Shown here: positions 33,901-46,000 of the stretch, in pieces
Layout: each line of letters opens with the position of its first letter
Numbering within the stretch: the stretch's first letter is position 1
Source of the DNA: Allium sativum
Taxonomy: Eukaryota; Streptophyta; Magnoliopsida; Asparagales; Amaryllidaceae
Length of the DNA: 64,000 nt
Reading direction: 5' to 3'
Assembly: GCA_030737875.1 (NCBI GenBank)
Contig: CM060918.1
Coordinates: 771,894,552-771,958,551, forward strand
The notes under the pieces: generated by a model
What the model was told of the DNA's origin: nothing
Databases searched by the model: none
The model's input: only the letters and a program-made list of their open reading frames with translations
Made by a program: the position numbers and the translations under genes

Positions 33901-36900
33901 TGTGTGTTGGGATGCTTAAACAACATTGACCTAAAATAATTGGTATTTGAATACCGTAAAATTTATTTGAATATATTAGAAAAGAAATTGGGGTTTTAAA
34001 AAGGATAATCTATTTTAAAATAGAAGTTGAATGTCGGTCGGGCTAGAATATAATAACTTGTTTTAATTATGTTAAAACAAGCGATTTGGTTATAAACGAT
34101 GGTTATAAATGATATGAAACAATTGTGATTAAATAAATTAGAATTATAAATTCAAGATTGAAATAAAATGGGAAATGGAAATCGTTTTCAAAGTAAAACG
34201 ATGAGATTTATTTCGCTGTTCGAAATGTAAATAGCACGAAATAAAAACCATAAGGATTTGTAATTCGTCGATGTCGAATGTTATTAAATTGATTTATTTT
34301 TAGAATTATGTATTATATAATTTGGAGTTTGACAAGATAATTAAGATTTGGTTTAGGACCACTAGATTATAATAGAATATGAAGTCGAGATTTAATTATA
34401 AACTTGATTTATAATTAACAGGAAGTTTACTTAGAAATAGAGTTTATGAAATAAAATATGAAGTATGGATTTATTAAATAACAAGATAAATGGAACATTA
34501 AACTATAATGCTATTTATTATTTAAATCAAGATTTGATTCAATAAAATAAGTCCAGATTTATGTAAAGAAATAATATTCCCATTTCAAAGTGAATACTGA
34601 TTTAAAAGGAAACGTTTTGAAGATTTAGAATGGTGATAAAAGTAAATTGGTAAATGCTGGAAGTGATAAACTCAGAAACTAATTTAGAAATGGGGTTGAC
34701 CTGAAACGATGAGTTTATTCTGAAGTTCAGAGTATAAATTATTCGAAAGAGAGTTATATATTGAAATTCGATTATATCGAATTCAGGAAAGTACCATTTA
34801 CTTTTTGGTTATATTTTGAAATTAAATATTTAAAAGGCAGAGATTATAACATTATCATTATAATCAAATATTTCTGTAAAGAAGTGGATTCGTAAACTGA
34901 ATACGAGAGTTGTGTAAACAGTTTGTAAATAATAAATTAAGAAGTGGAGTTAAGGAAATTAGAAACAGACTGGAGACTAGTTAAGTTGAAGGACTTTCTG
35001 AGTGTTGATCTGATGTTGGTTTCGGCCTTCGGGGTTAATACATAGGGAGTAGTTCTCTTACTAGTTTACGGTTAGGGACTAATGGATGTGGAAAAATAAT
35101 GACACGTGAATAAGATATGGAAATGTTTTCCAATGTTAATAACGTATATTTTTGAAATACGAGAAATAAGGAATTGTGAATATATTGAAACGTTTTCCAA
35201 GAAAACGTGAGAAGCTAAGTGAGTTGGGAAAATATTTGAGTATAGACATTGAATGGAAATTGGGAAATGAAATGATTTTTGATAAATCTATTTAAAAGGA
35301 GTTTAGTGTTGATTGATCGGTAAGATTTCCATTTGGAAATACGACCGTTGTTTGTATGTCTGTTTTCCTTGGATAGTTAAATAATCTGCTATCAAAGCTT
35401 TCGACCATTTTTCCATTGTCAATACGGAGAAAGTGGGATCATATTTATAATCTGAAAACCACTCCGTATGGGCATTATCATTGCGAATAAATTACGACGA
35501 AGATAATTGAACACGGAGTTTTTGCAAGGGTTGTTCTGGAGATCCTAGGTAGAAATTACCTAAGATGGATTTACAGAATAGTGCCTTCGGTTTTTCCAGT
35601 CCTAGGATAACGTGTATGGACAAATGTCCGAAAGAGTATATCTAATAGATCGCGTAAGTTGATCTCTTCAAATGTATTTACGTTGGTGGCGAAGGAATTC
35701 ATTTCTCTTAGCTTTATACCCATGATATTTTGAGGGAAATCAATTTGTGATTTGGCAGGTATGATGATGTGGCATTCAAAGTAAATGAAGGTGTGATCTG
35801 TCGAGAGATACGTTATGACCTCAAGCCTCATCAACTGGGAAACGACAAAAATCGGGCAGGCAGCATAGCTAAGTGGGTCGCACCCTATTAAGGTATATTG
35901 TCACCATCTAGAGAATATTCATATTTGTTACTTATTTGTATTTCTGTGTCTCTTAGGAACGGTTATGTTGGTATACCAACCGTAAGGTGACAATATATTC
36001 GGAACATTCAAGCGAAATGAATGGCTAGTCATGTGTGGCCGATTTACAAGATATTCTTGTTGAACTCTAATGTATCGCTTCTAGAGTACACTGATCGGAA
36101 GTTGGCTCCATACCTTGTCATAGTTGGAAATCCATTACCCAATAAGAGCCTGCGGTTTTTGATGGTATATTATATATAGAGCATGAGATGAAAGTGTTCT
36201 GCTAGATTGTTATTCACTTAATTAGACACGATTATAATATCAGATTAGTATTGATTTTAAAAATGTTTTGGGTTATCGTAAGGTAAAAACCATCTGTGTT
36301 TTTGTGTGGATCAGTCTTACGATTATCATTGCTTTTGAAAAGTATTTGGAAAAGTTAAAACAAGTGTTTGGAGTTTACTCACACTAGTCACATGACTGAC
36401 CTAGAGTTTATTTTGTTTTGTTTTACCCTAAACTCTCGGTGCCCAAATTTGTACGAGAAGTCAAGTAGTCGGGATTCTAAAGTTACTTGGAGGAGCTTGG
36501 GGCAGGAGGCTTCAATGTTAGATATATATAGTTCCCGCTGTGATATACATGTGATGTACTCTGATGATATGTAAGTACAAATACAGTTTTGTATTTCAAA
36601 GTTATTATATAATATATTTGATACGTTCTGTTGTGAGATTCATGTTACTCTGATTCTGTTGTGTTGTGATCTTATTCTTCTTCTATTCTAATTTTATTTC
36701 TTTCTATTTCTCATCCTCTAACTTCTTTCTATTAATGATCTGGTATTTACGATTCTTGGATAGTCGATATGGTGTTTTGTGTTGATTTTGGGGGTCGAAA
36801 ATCCTCGGTAGTTACAATATATATATATGTTTATAATATATACTTTAAAGTCTTATATCATTTAATTTTATATACACATATAAATTATATATTGTTATGT

Positions 36901-37788
36901 TTATATATGTTTTTTCCTTCAGAAACTTCAATTGAAACATTAGTTTTGATTGAAGAATTTCCAGAAAATATACAATGGTTTTTAACACTTGAAATTTGAT
37001 TTTAAAAATAAATATACAATGCATATGTAGACATACGACATACCCATAATGACATGTCAACATATAACTGTCATTTTCTCCGTATTCAAAGGAAGTGTCT
37101 TTTCTCTATTTGTAACGTTCCAAAAGCATTGCAACCTTTAGGACACTTTAAAAAGGGGCAGATTTCGAATTTTTAATCATTCTTTCTTCTCCTTCTTCAC
37201 CCCTTTACTTACCACCATTAGAATACTTAAACTTCATGATTTCTACACTTACACTCTGCCGATTCCTACAAAATTTATATCATTCTTCTTCTCTTTTCAT
37301 TCTCTATCGTCTACTCTTTGTTTGAAATGCTAGTTGAAGAGTTCTAGGGCTATTGTAATTGTTTGGGAAAGGGTGTGTTCCTTGTAGCTCTGAAATCAAG
37401 AAAAGGGAGCGGTGTTAACCTTATAGCCATGAAATCAAGGGTGGTGGAATCGGTGTTAACGTTGCAGCCTTGAAATCAAGGATGTTGTACTTAGATATTG
37501 ATAATAATAAAACTCTGTGCAATCCAGCGTTGTGTGGAACTGAACGTAGGAGTAATCCGAACTAGTATAAAATCCGGTGTGTTCTTTCCTTTTCTACATT
37601 CTATATTTACTTATATCCATGTTTGTGATTGTTTTTGTGTTTGTGATCATTTCTGGTGTGATAATCATTGTGTGATTCATAGAGTTATTCTAGATTGTTT
37701 AAGTTTTCCATACTCTCTTTAAAACACTATTCACCCCCCTCCTTTAGTGTTAGTTTTACCTTAATATCCGCATTCCGCATCCTTAATA

Positions 37789-37915
37789 GCAGGCAGTGAG
37801 TTGTGTTTGTAATGGTTTTAATTAACTGTAGTTGATTGTTGAAAGAGCTAGGTGACTTGTTTGTTGATTGTTGGAAGTGTGCTTGATGATGTGATTTCAT
37901 ATCAAGGTGGAATGT
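37789..37915 (+). other. Element A 3' interior and polypurine tract
   Basis: Resumption of A after B. Non-coding; it ends in caaggtggaatgt before the LTR, with aaggtggaa (37904-37912) as the polypurine tract. Confidence 0.6.
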
Positions 37916-39064
37916 TATGATTTGTGATATTTCAATCATATGTATGTTGAAAAATACGACGTTTGGAAGTGAATTATGATTGTAACACCCCATCTCCGCT
38001 AGGGTCGCTTACAAAGGGAATGCACTAGTTTTGGAGGAGCGTTATCAAGGTAAACAATCACAGAATTATTACAAGACAGAACATAAATAAAACAGCGGAA
38101 GAATCAAAAGCAAAATTTCATTACTTTCAAAAAGAGTCAAAACCTTTTACATCCAGAGTACCGAATAGCCAAAGTCATTATTTTCCATTACAACAAATTC
38201 TATCTTGCATAAACAAAGAAGCATAATCTTAAAACAACAAAAGTAGCTTAATTCCCCAAAGGTAGCAGAAATGCAGCCATAGCATAGCTCAAGATCAAAC
38301 CGTACATGAGCTGAACCGAAAGCAAGCGAAATCCAAGCTAAGTGCTAGAGTTTCCTCCCTGAGAACCTGGGGAGGGAGGGGGAACGGAAGAAAAAGAGGC
38401 AAAAGAAAACGGGTCAGTCATAAAGACTGGTAAGTCCAAGTGACTTTCAGCATAAAAACAGGTAAAAGTAACACGACATGTATAAACTGAAAGTAAACAT
38501 AAGGATGTTGTCAAGATGGGCAAGATAGACTAAGATAACATGATAATTCAAGTAGAGGTCAAGTATAGCATCACATGTTCAAGGTTCGCTGCACCAACTG
38601 TACTATTATCCCAAACCCATGTCTTATATTAATCGTGAAATGATCCCTTGGCCCAATATCATGAAATGACCCATTAATAGGTCCAACGGAACGATCCACT
38701 AATTGATCGGCTCCCTAGAAGTTCTATCTCATCATGTGTCTATGTCATACGGCCCTATCACGAATGTAGTCACTTGTGCTAGGTCCACCATAGGGTGTAT
38801 CAAGTCCTAGGGTGCCAACCACCGACACGAATCAAGCATGCACGGATAAATCTGCTGATGCCCAATGCCTGCTTTTTCTACTCCGGACCACGTGCACGAC
38901 CATAGCCCGCCTGAACCTACACTGGCGCACCAACACAGCCGTCGTTCTGGTCGCTTACAATCAGCCCAGTAATCGTGCCCCACCCTGCCTAGTTCCAGGG
39001 TACCATGATGCATCTAGTGGATTACTGCTGAAATGGACCGCGTAACTAGGGTTTCCGTCCAATA

Positions 39065-39270
39065 GGTTAAGTGTTGTCATTTAAATTCGTGACTTAACCC
39101 TTATCAGTCTAGCATGTCAAGTTGGTTAAGTGTTGTCATTCAAGTTCGTGACTTAACCCTACAATTCACGTGTCAAGTTTGTTAGGTGTTGTCGTTCAAG
39201 TTCATGACCTAACCCTACCAATCATGTTTCAAGTTGGTTAAGTGTTGTCTTTCATGTTCATGACTTAACC
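39065..39270. repeat. Array of four hairpin units in D left LTR
   Basis: Four units spaced 56-59 bp. Arms ggttaagt/acttaacc lie at 39065/39092, 39124/39151 and 39236/39263. Unit three has gttaggt/acctaac at 39181/39207. The loops are similar (gttgtc...ttc.tg). The right LTR has the same array at about 44099-44305. Confidence 0.9.
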
Positions 39271-40089
39271 CTATCATGTGGCATTAATTCATTAATGCAC
39301 CCCAACCTCTCACATCAGACCTGTTGTTGTGGTCACTGGATATGCCGGGCGGTTCCGGGCAGATTTACACCACAACTCAGTCTGACCTCGGGTTTCAAGC
39401 GCGATATGACCAACTACCCACATTGGATCCTATTATTTGCAGTCACTGGATTTGCTGGGCGGTTCCGGGCAGAATGACACCGCAAACTCAACCCAACCTC
39501 GAGTTGGCCATTTTCAAGTTCATTCTAGTGTCATGCCCATGTTCAAAATTCATATCAAGTTCGTGTCAAGTTTCAAGGTAAGTTTTATATCCATATCCAG
39601 ATTCAAGTTATAACAATGTTCATGTTTCAATTTATGCCTATTATCTAGTTCATGATTCATGTTCATAACCAATTCATGCTTTGCCTAATCTACCCAAATC
39701 GTATTCCCATCGCACGTAAATGTGAATCAATCTATACTACAAGTAAATCCAAATCCCGAAATAAAGGGAATAACATCAAAATTATGATAGGCAAAAGGGA
39801 CGAGCATAAAGCGATAAAAGGGATTATAAGACTAGCATGATATAACTTGAGATAATGGGTTACAACATCACTGGCATATAGAAAATAATAGGATTTCAGA
39901 TCTAGCAAAATAAGGCGATAGTCATGATAAAAATTGACATAAAGAATAGGCATGCAAAAGCAAGCCAAATACAAGGATAATGGATCAATGGTTTTGGTGT
40001 ACATAATAGCGAATAAACTAAGCAAGTCATACCCTAGGTATGAGATCCAACAAAATGCCAATTCGGTGTACAACATGATTTTCAACTAT

Positions 40090-40460
40090 AGTGTTATGAA
40101 AAATCAACTGTAATAGTCAATTAACCATAATAGTCATAATCATAGTGAATCATAAGCGATTAATCACAATAGTCATGGATAATTATCCAAAATAGTTTTA
40201 GGCAACTACCCTAAATAGTCATAGGAAATTAACTGTAATAGTTTCAAAGTCATGGTCATAGACAATAGTCTTATGTTTATAATCATAGGCAATAATTCAT
40301 AGTCATGAGTCATAGGTGATTAGCCACAATTGTCCTTGTCATAGTCATAGGCAATAGTCTTATGTTCACAGTCATAGGCATAGGCATAGTCTTATGTTCA
40401 CAGTCATAGTCCTTGGCCATTAACAATAGTTTCAATGTCATAGGCATGTTAATGTTTGAT
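40090..40460. repeat. Degenerate minisatellite in D left LTR
   Basis: Irregular tandem copies of words such as catagtcataggcaatagt. Counterpart at about 45125-45490. Unit length varies; no coding meaning is seen. Confidence 0.75.
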
Positions 40461-40979
40461 TTACAACGTGAATATGCCCAAACTGATTTCAAAGGAATAT
40501 TCCCAAAAAGTCAAGATCGAAGATGAACAAGAATAGATACGAATCATACATAGATCCAGTTCCAATTTATAACATGTCCATATTAAGTTTATAGTTTTTA
40601 TCTAAAAGTAACTTGAACTTACAGATCGTGGTCTAAGAAATTGTGATGCAGAAGTTGAATCTATAAACTAGTCGTTGAATTGCTGAATCTTTAAATCTTG
40701 ATTTGATTATAGAAGCAAATCCCCAATTATGCAATTCCTAGCCGTAGTCTTCAAGAAATAGTCTTCGCGTTTTAATTTAATTTATCTTAATTTAATTTAG
40801 AGGAAGAAGAAGAAGCCATGTTCATCAAGAGTTTGTGCAACATAAGGTTAGAGAAGAATGGTGTAAAGAGAATGAGGCTAGGAGGCTGTTTATATAGGAT
40901 TAGGTAGACGAATCTGGACAGAAAACGAGATCAGATACATCAGAATGCATCAGGTTCGAAAACTGGGTTCGGGAGGCAG

Positions 40980-41053
40980 GTCGACCCCCAGGTCGACACT
41001 ATGGTCGACCTGGTCCCTGGGAGGTCGACACTATGGTCGACCCCCAGGTCGAC
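40980..41053. promoter_or_regulatory. Cluster of six GTCGAC palindromes in D U3
   Basis: GTCGAC at 40980, 40992, 41004, 41024, 41036 and 41048, six copies in 74 bp, within inverted ggtcgacc/caggtcgacctgg blocks about 280-355 bp from the LTR 5' end (minus orientation). The right LTR keeps four (46013, 46037, 46057, 46069). A role as a protein-binding array is inference. Confidence 0.55.
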
Positions 41054-41335
41054 CTGGTCCATGGGCGGGAATTTTCCCGCCTAGCCTGTTCTGGGGTTTG
41101 AATTCGAATTTCGAATTCGAATTTCGAGCTGTTTTTTATTCTGAAAATTCCTAAAACTTTGAAGGGTCATATCTCCCTTATACGGACTCCGATTCTCGCA
41201 AACTCGGACTTGGTTCAAAGCAGAATTTCGAGATGAACGCAATGGCGCAGCCTGTTTCCCCTGATTCTTATTTTAAAATTTAATTGTGCCTTGATTTGTG
41301 GTTTTAACATGTTATTAAAAATTCGGGTTGTCACA

Positions 41336-41349
41336 TTCTCCCCTCCTTA
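41336..41349 (-). other. Polypurine tract of D (minus strand)
   Basis: ttctcccctcctta on +, i.e. taaggaggggagaa on minus, directly at the LTR end. Confidence 0.88.
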
Positions 41350-41824
41350 AAGGATTTCGTCCCCGAAATCTTCAAGTTAAGAAGAATGCATCCTATCATC
41401 CAATCAACCATCTACTCAACCATCGTCCACAAGCAACCATTGTCCTTAAAAGATTTCTAATGCTATATGAACATATGCAGAAAGTGGTGTATATGTTCCT
41501 TTTCTAATGCAAATGATCAGGCCTGATTGATCTTCTTAATGCAAAATATGTTTTGTGCCATGAATCCAACATGTATGCAAATAGTCCTAGTCACATAAAC
41601 ACTATATGTGTGCACAAACATCCATCCATATGCACCATTCACATGATAATACATTCAATTTCATCCATAAACAAGTATAAACACTCATGCATATGCAATA
41701 TGAAAATGTGTTTGAGCCGATCTAGTGCCTAATGTGTGTTATGCAACCACGAGCAACCACATGCAACCATTTGCAAACATTAATCATAACATGTTTCATT
41801 CACATGTTTACATCCAAAAGGGTT
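41350..41824 (-). other. D interior between gag and polypurine tract
   Basis: About 475 bp with no pol motif on either strand. Rich in catgca/acatgt words. Confidence 0.7.
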
Positions 41825-42841
41825 CTACCTATGGTTCTCAAGATAGGATTGAGGAGATATGCAAGATAAAACAAAGCATCTAGGAGAAGAAGTTAAAGAT
41901 GTACCCCCAGAAGGTCCTGCTTGCGGGGCTTGCCCTTGCTTCTTAGGGCAGTTCTTGCTGATATGTCCAGTATCACCACACTGAAAGCATGCTCCTATCT
42001 TCATCTTCTTCTTTCTACAATCCTGGACTATATGCCCCTCAATACCGCAGAAGTGGCATTTTCTTTTCTCACGTGTCTTGTTATCATTATTGTTGTTGTT
42101 GTTCTTGCCTCCTTTCTCGGAGTCTACCTTCTAGTTTTGAGACTCATTCGCCTTGACCTCCTTCTTGCCATTCTTGTCTTCTTCATTTAAGAGCGCCATG
42201 TCCACTAACTTTTCGTAGGTAGCCCCCATAGGTATGTGGGTCATAGCTAAGCTGTGAAGTGGCTCATTCAATCCCTTGACAAAACGGAGAGCCTTCTTAT
42301 GAGGAGTATTCACTAAGTCCAGTCCAAATCGGGCTAGCTGATTGAATTGATTAACGTAATCCTTGACAGTCATACTTCCTTGCTTAAGAGCTAAGAACTT
42401 TTCCAGCTGTAAACTTCGTTCAGCTTGCGAGAGGAATTTCGTCTCAAACCTTATTCTGAAATCCATCCATGTTTCGATCGGCCTCTGGGCGTTATTACTT
42501 CCCACCAATAGGAAGCTTCGTCTTTAAGCAACCTTACCGCCAACTGTACCTTCTGCTTATCGTCCACCTCGAAGATAATGAACAGATCCTCAGTTTCTTT
42601 GAGCCAGTTCCTCGCTTCTATGAATGATTCAGTTCCCTTGAAATATTTTCCACCCATGGCCCATAAAATCTTTACAGATCTTTGAGAAAGCAATTGCACG
42701 AGGAGGGGGCAGAGGAGTAGGAATCGCTGCAGCTGGAGGAGGAATATCTGCTGGGCCTGCATCGTTGGCCCTAGCCTCTAAGTACCTCCTGAACCAGCCA
42801 GGTATTGGCATGCCCTCCGGAAAGTTAAGATTCCAAGACAT
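41825..42841 (-). pseudogene. gag: Element D gag (retrotransposon gag domain plus two zinc knuckles), broken
   Basis: The start was chosen at the minus-strand ATG 42841-42839 (MSWNLNFPEGMPIPGW). A Pro/Ala linker follows, then, after a frameshift near 42700, the gypsy-type gag domain (NWLKETEDLFIIF, KDEASYWWEV), then a second shift near 42500 into WMDFRIRFETKFL and VKDYVNQFNQLARF. An in-frame TAG (minus strand 42133-42131) interrupts. The same frame continues through a Lys/Asn linker to two CX2CX4HX4C knuckles: CHFCGIEGHIVQDC (42017-42058) and CFQCGDTGHISKNC (41948-41989). It ends at TAG 41825-41827. Gag would package RNA in the particle. Two shifts and one stop make this copy inactive; the knuckle ligands are all intact. 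Confidence 0.88.
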
Positions 42842-43016
42842 GCTGAAATGAAAAAGAAGAGATTCAAAATGAGGGAACAAAGGATAGTGCTAATGGCTTT
42901 TGGGGAATAGCCTTTTAATAAAACAAGACTTTTCTTGAAAAATGCTTCTTTGTAAACGGGTTTGAAAATAGTTTTAGAAGGTTTTTAAAAGCTTTTGCCC
43001 AGTCTGGTAACCTTCT

Positions 43017-43028
43017 GCTCTGATACCA
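43017..43028 (-). other. Primer binding site of D (initiator-Met tRNA)
   Basis: gctctgatacca on +, two bases before the LTR start at 43031. Confidence 0.92.
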
Positions 43029-43030
43029 AA

Positions 43031-46000
43031 TGTAACACCCTACCTCCGCTAGGGTCACTCACAAAGGGAATGCACTAGTTTTGGAGAAGCTTTATCAAGG
43101 TAAACAATCACAGAATTATTACAAGACAGAACATAAATAAAACAGTGGAAGAATCAAAAGCTAAATTTCATTACTTTCAAAAAGAGTCAAAACCTTTTAC
43201 ATCCAGAGTACCGAATAGCCAAAGTCATTATTTTCCATTACAAAAAATTCTATCTTGCATAAACAAAGAAGCATAATCTTAAAACAACAAAAGTAGCTTA
43301 ATTCCCCAAAGGTAGCAGAAATGCAGCCATAGCATAGCTCAAGATCAAACCGTACACGAGCTGAACCGAAAGCAAGCGAAATCCAAGATAAGTGCTAGAG
43401 TTTCCTCCCTGAGAACCTAGGGGGACAAACGGAAGAAAAAGAGGCGAAAGAAAACGGGTCAGTCATAGAGACTGGTAAGTCCAAGTGAATTTCAGCATAA
43501 AAACAGGTAAAAGTAACACGGCATGTACAAACTGAAAGTAAACATAAGGATGCTGTCAAGATGGACAAGATAGACTAAGATAACATGATAATTCAAGTAT
43601 AGGTCAAGTATAGCATCGCATGTTCAAGGTTCGTTGCACCAGCTGTACTATTATCCCAAACTCATGTCTTATATTAATCGTGAAATGATCCCTTGGCCCA
43701 ATATCATGAAATGACCCATTACTAGGTCCAACGGAACGATCCACTAATCGATCGGCTCCCTACAAGTTCTAGCTCATCATGTGTCTGTGTCATACGAATG
43801 TGGTCACCTGTGCTAGGTCCAACATAGTGTGTATCAAGCCCTAGGGTGCCAACCACCGACACGAATCAAGCATGCACAGATAAACCTACTGATGCCCAAT
43901 ACCTGCTTTTTCAACTCCGGGCCACGTGCACGACCATAGCCCACTTGAACCTACACTGGCGCACCAACGCAGCCGTCGTTCTGGACACTTACAATCAGCC
44001 CAGTAATCGTGCCCCACCCTTCCTAGTTCCAAGGTACTGTGATACATCTAGTGGGTTACTGCTGAAATGGACCGCGTAACTAGGGTTTCCATCCAATAGG
44101 TTAAGTGTTGTCATTTAAATTCATGACTTAACCCTTATCATTCTAGCATGTCAAGTTGGTTAAGTGTTGCCATTCAAGTTCGTGACTTAACCCTATAATT
44201 CACATGTCGAGTTGGTTAGGTGTTGTCGTTCAAGTTCATGACCTAACCCTACCAATCATGTTTCAAGTTGGTTAAGCGTTGTCTTTCATGTTCGTGACTT
44301 AACCCTATCATGTGGCATTAATTCATTAATGCACCCCAACCTCTCACATCAGACCTGTTGTTGCGGTCACTGGATATGCCGGGCGGTTCCAGGCAGATTT
44401 ACACCACAACTCAGTCTGACCTCGGGTTTCAAGCGCGATATGACCAACTACCAACATTAGATCCTATTGTTTGCAGTCACTGGATTTGCCGGGCGGTTCC
44501 GGGTAGAATTACACTGCAAACTCAACCCAACCTCGAGTTGGCCATTTTCAAGTTCATTCTAGTGTCATGCCCATGTTCAAATTTCATATCAAGTTCGTGT
44601 CAAGTTTCAAGGCAAGTTTTATATCCATATCCAGATTCAAGTTATAACAATGTTCATGTTTCAATTTATGCCTACTATATAGTTCATGATTCATGTTCGT
44701 AACCAATTCATGCTTTGCCTAATCTACCCAAATCGTATTCCCATCGCATGTAAATGTGAATCGATCTATACTACAAGTAAATCCAAATCCCGAAATAAAG
44801 GGAATAACATCAAAATTATGATAGGCAAAAGGGACGAGCATAAACCGATAAAAGGGATTACAAGACTAGCATGATATAACTTGAGATAATTGGTTACAAC
44901 ATCACTGGCATATAGAAAATAATAGGATTTCAGATCTAGCAAAATAGGGCGATAGTCATGATAAAAATTGACATAAAGAATAGGCATGCAAAAGCAAGCC
45001 AAATACAAGCATAATGGATCAATGGTTTTGGTGTACATAATAGCGAATAAACTAAGCAAGTCATACCATAGGTATGAGATCCAACAAAATGCCAATTCGG
45101 TGTACAACATGGTTTTCAACTATAGTGTTATGAACAATCAACTGTAATAGTCAATTAACCACAATAGTCATAATCATAGTGAATCATAAGCGATTAATCA
45201 CAATAGTCATGGATAATTGTCCAAAATAGTTCTAGGCAACTACCCTAAATAGTCATAGGCAATTAACTGTAATAGTTTCAAAGTCATGGTCATAGACAAT
45301 AGTCTTATGTTTATAATCATAGGCAATAATTCATAGTCATGAGTCATAAGTGATTAGCCACAATTGTCCTTGTCATAGTCATAGGCAATAGTCTTATGTT
45401 CACAGTCATAGGCATAGGCATAGTCTTATGTTCACAGTCATTGTCCTTGGCCATTAACAATAGTTTCAATGTCATAAGCATGATAATGTTTGATTTACAA
45501 CGTGAATAGGCCCAAACTGATTTCAAAGCAATATTCCCAAAAAGTCAAGATCCAAGATGAACAAGAATAGATACGAATCATACATAGATCCAATTCCAAT
45601 TTATAACATGTCCATATTAATTTTATAGTTTTTATCTAAAAGTTACTTGAACTTACAGAACGTGGTCTAAGAAATTGAGATGCAGAAGTTGAATCTATAA
45701 ACTAGTCGTCGAATTGCTGAATCGTTGAATCTTGATTTGATTGTAGAAGCAAATCCCCAAATATGCAATTCCTAGCCGTAGTCTTCAAGAAATAGTCTTC
45801 GCGTTTTAATTTAATTTATCTTAATTTAATTTAGAGGAAGAAGATGAAGCCATGTTCATCAAGAGTATGTGCAGCATAAGGTTAGAGAAGAATGGTGTAA
45901 AGAGAATGAGGCTAGGAGGTTGTTTATATAGGATTAGACAGACGAATCTGGATAGAAAACGAGATTAGATACATCAGAATGCATCAGGTTCGAAAACTGG

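Larger units (their letters stand above)
11568..36816 (+). mobile_element. Element G: fused LTR-LTR remnant of a large LARD-type retrotransposon
   Basis: Two direct copies of one ~5.5 kb LTR without any interior. It starts CGTAACATCCCGG (first base T to C) and ends GTAGTTACA. ATATA duplications lie at 11563-11567 and 36817-36821, exact but in AT-rich sequence. Copy 1 is 11568-15202 and lacks its last ~1.83 kb. Copy 2 starts near 15203, lacks the first ~18 bases, and runs (minus F) to 36816. Its end region (about 35880-36560) matches E's LTR on the opposite strand, so G is related to E and lies in plus orientation. No coding sequence is visible. Confidence 0.8.
15248..36816 (+). repeat. G copy 2 (LTR, split by solo LTR F)
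   Basis: LTR sequence is 15248-15704 and 31826-36816, about 5.4 kb. It ends CGGTAGTTACA. From 34986 it contains the region missing in copy 1, including segments that match E's LTR in reverse. Open frames here (for example about 35571-35834 on the minus strand) have no recognised product. Confidence 0.8.
4151..37788 (+). mobile_element. Element B: Sirevirus-like Ty1/copia retrotransposon, host of H and G
   Basis: The LTRs start TGTTGG (first base C in the 5' copy) and end CCTTAACA/CCTTAATA. The primer site is TGGTATTAGAGC (one change from initiator-Met). The interior (6707-11105) holds protease, integrase, reverse transcriptase and RNase H remnants in copia order, a further ORF region, and the Sirevirus-style junction 'tcatcatcaaaaagggggg' before the 3' LTR. 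The LTR end has the 'tattcacccccctcc' motif shared with element C. The flanks GTCGG (4146-4150) and GCAGG (37789-37793) agree at only 3 of 5 bases, so the duplication is decayed or a boundary is off by a few bases. It inserted into A's interior. Gag is almost wholly missing and pol carries many stops. Confidence 0.87.
11106..37788 (+). repeat. 3' LTR of element B, split by G
   Basis: LTR sequence is 11106-11567 and 36822-37788 (about 1.43 kb together). G and its duplicated ATATA lie between. The distal part contains the CT-rich leader and 'tattcacccccctcc' (about 37728-37742), the Sirevirus-type LTR end motif. A (TA)n run at about 11194-11241 (roughly 48 bp) is much longer than in the 5' LTR. 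Confidence 0.85.
37981..41335 (-). repeat. 3' LTR of D (left on + strand)
   Basis: 3355 bp. On + it contains, in order, the four-hairpin array (39065-39270), a duplicated ggttccgggcaga block (about 39340-39500), a catagtcat-rich minisatellite (about 40090-40460) and the GTCGAC cluster (40980-41053). Its long frames are repeated in the other LTR and encode nothing recognised. Confidence 0.92.

Noticed and set aside
39732..40085. 117-codon minus-strand frame repeated at 44766-45119
   Set aside because: It lies in D's LTRs and has no known domain; the repeat is explained by LTR duplication.
41921..42190. Hydrophobic plus-strand frame that looks like a membrane protein
   Set aside because: Antisense shadow of D's gag and zinc knuckles.
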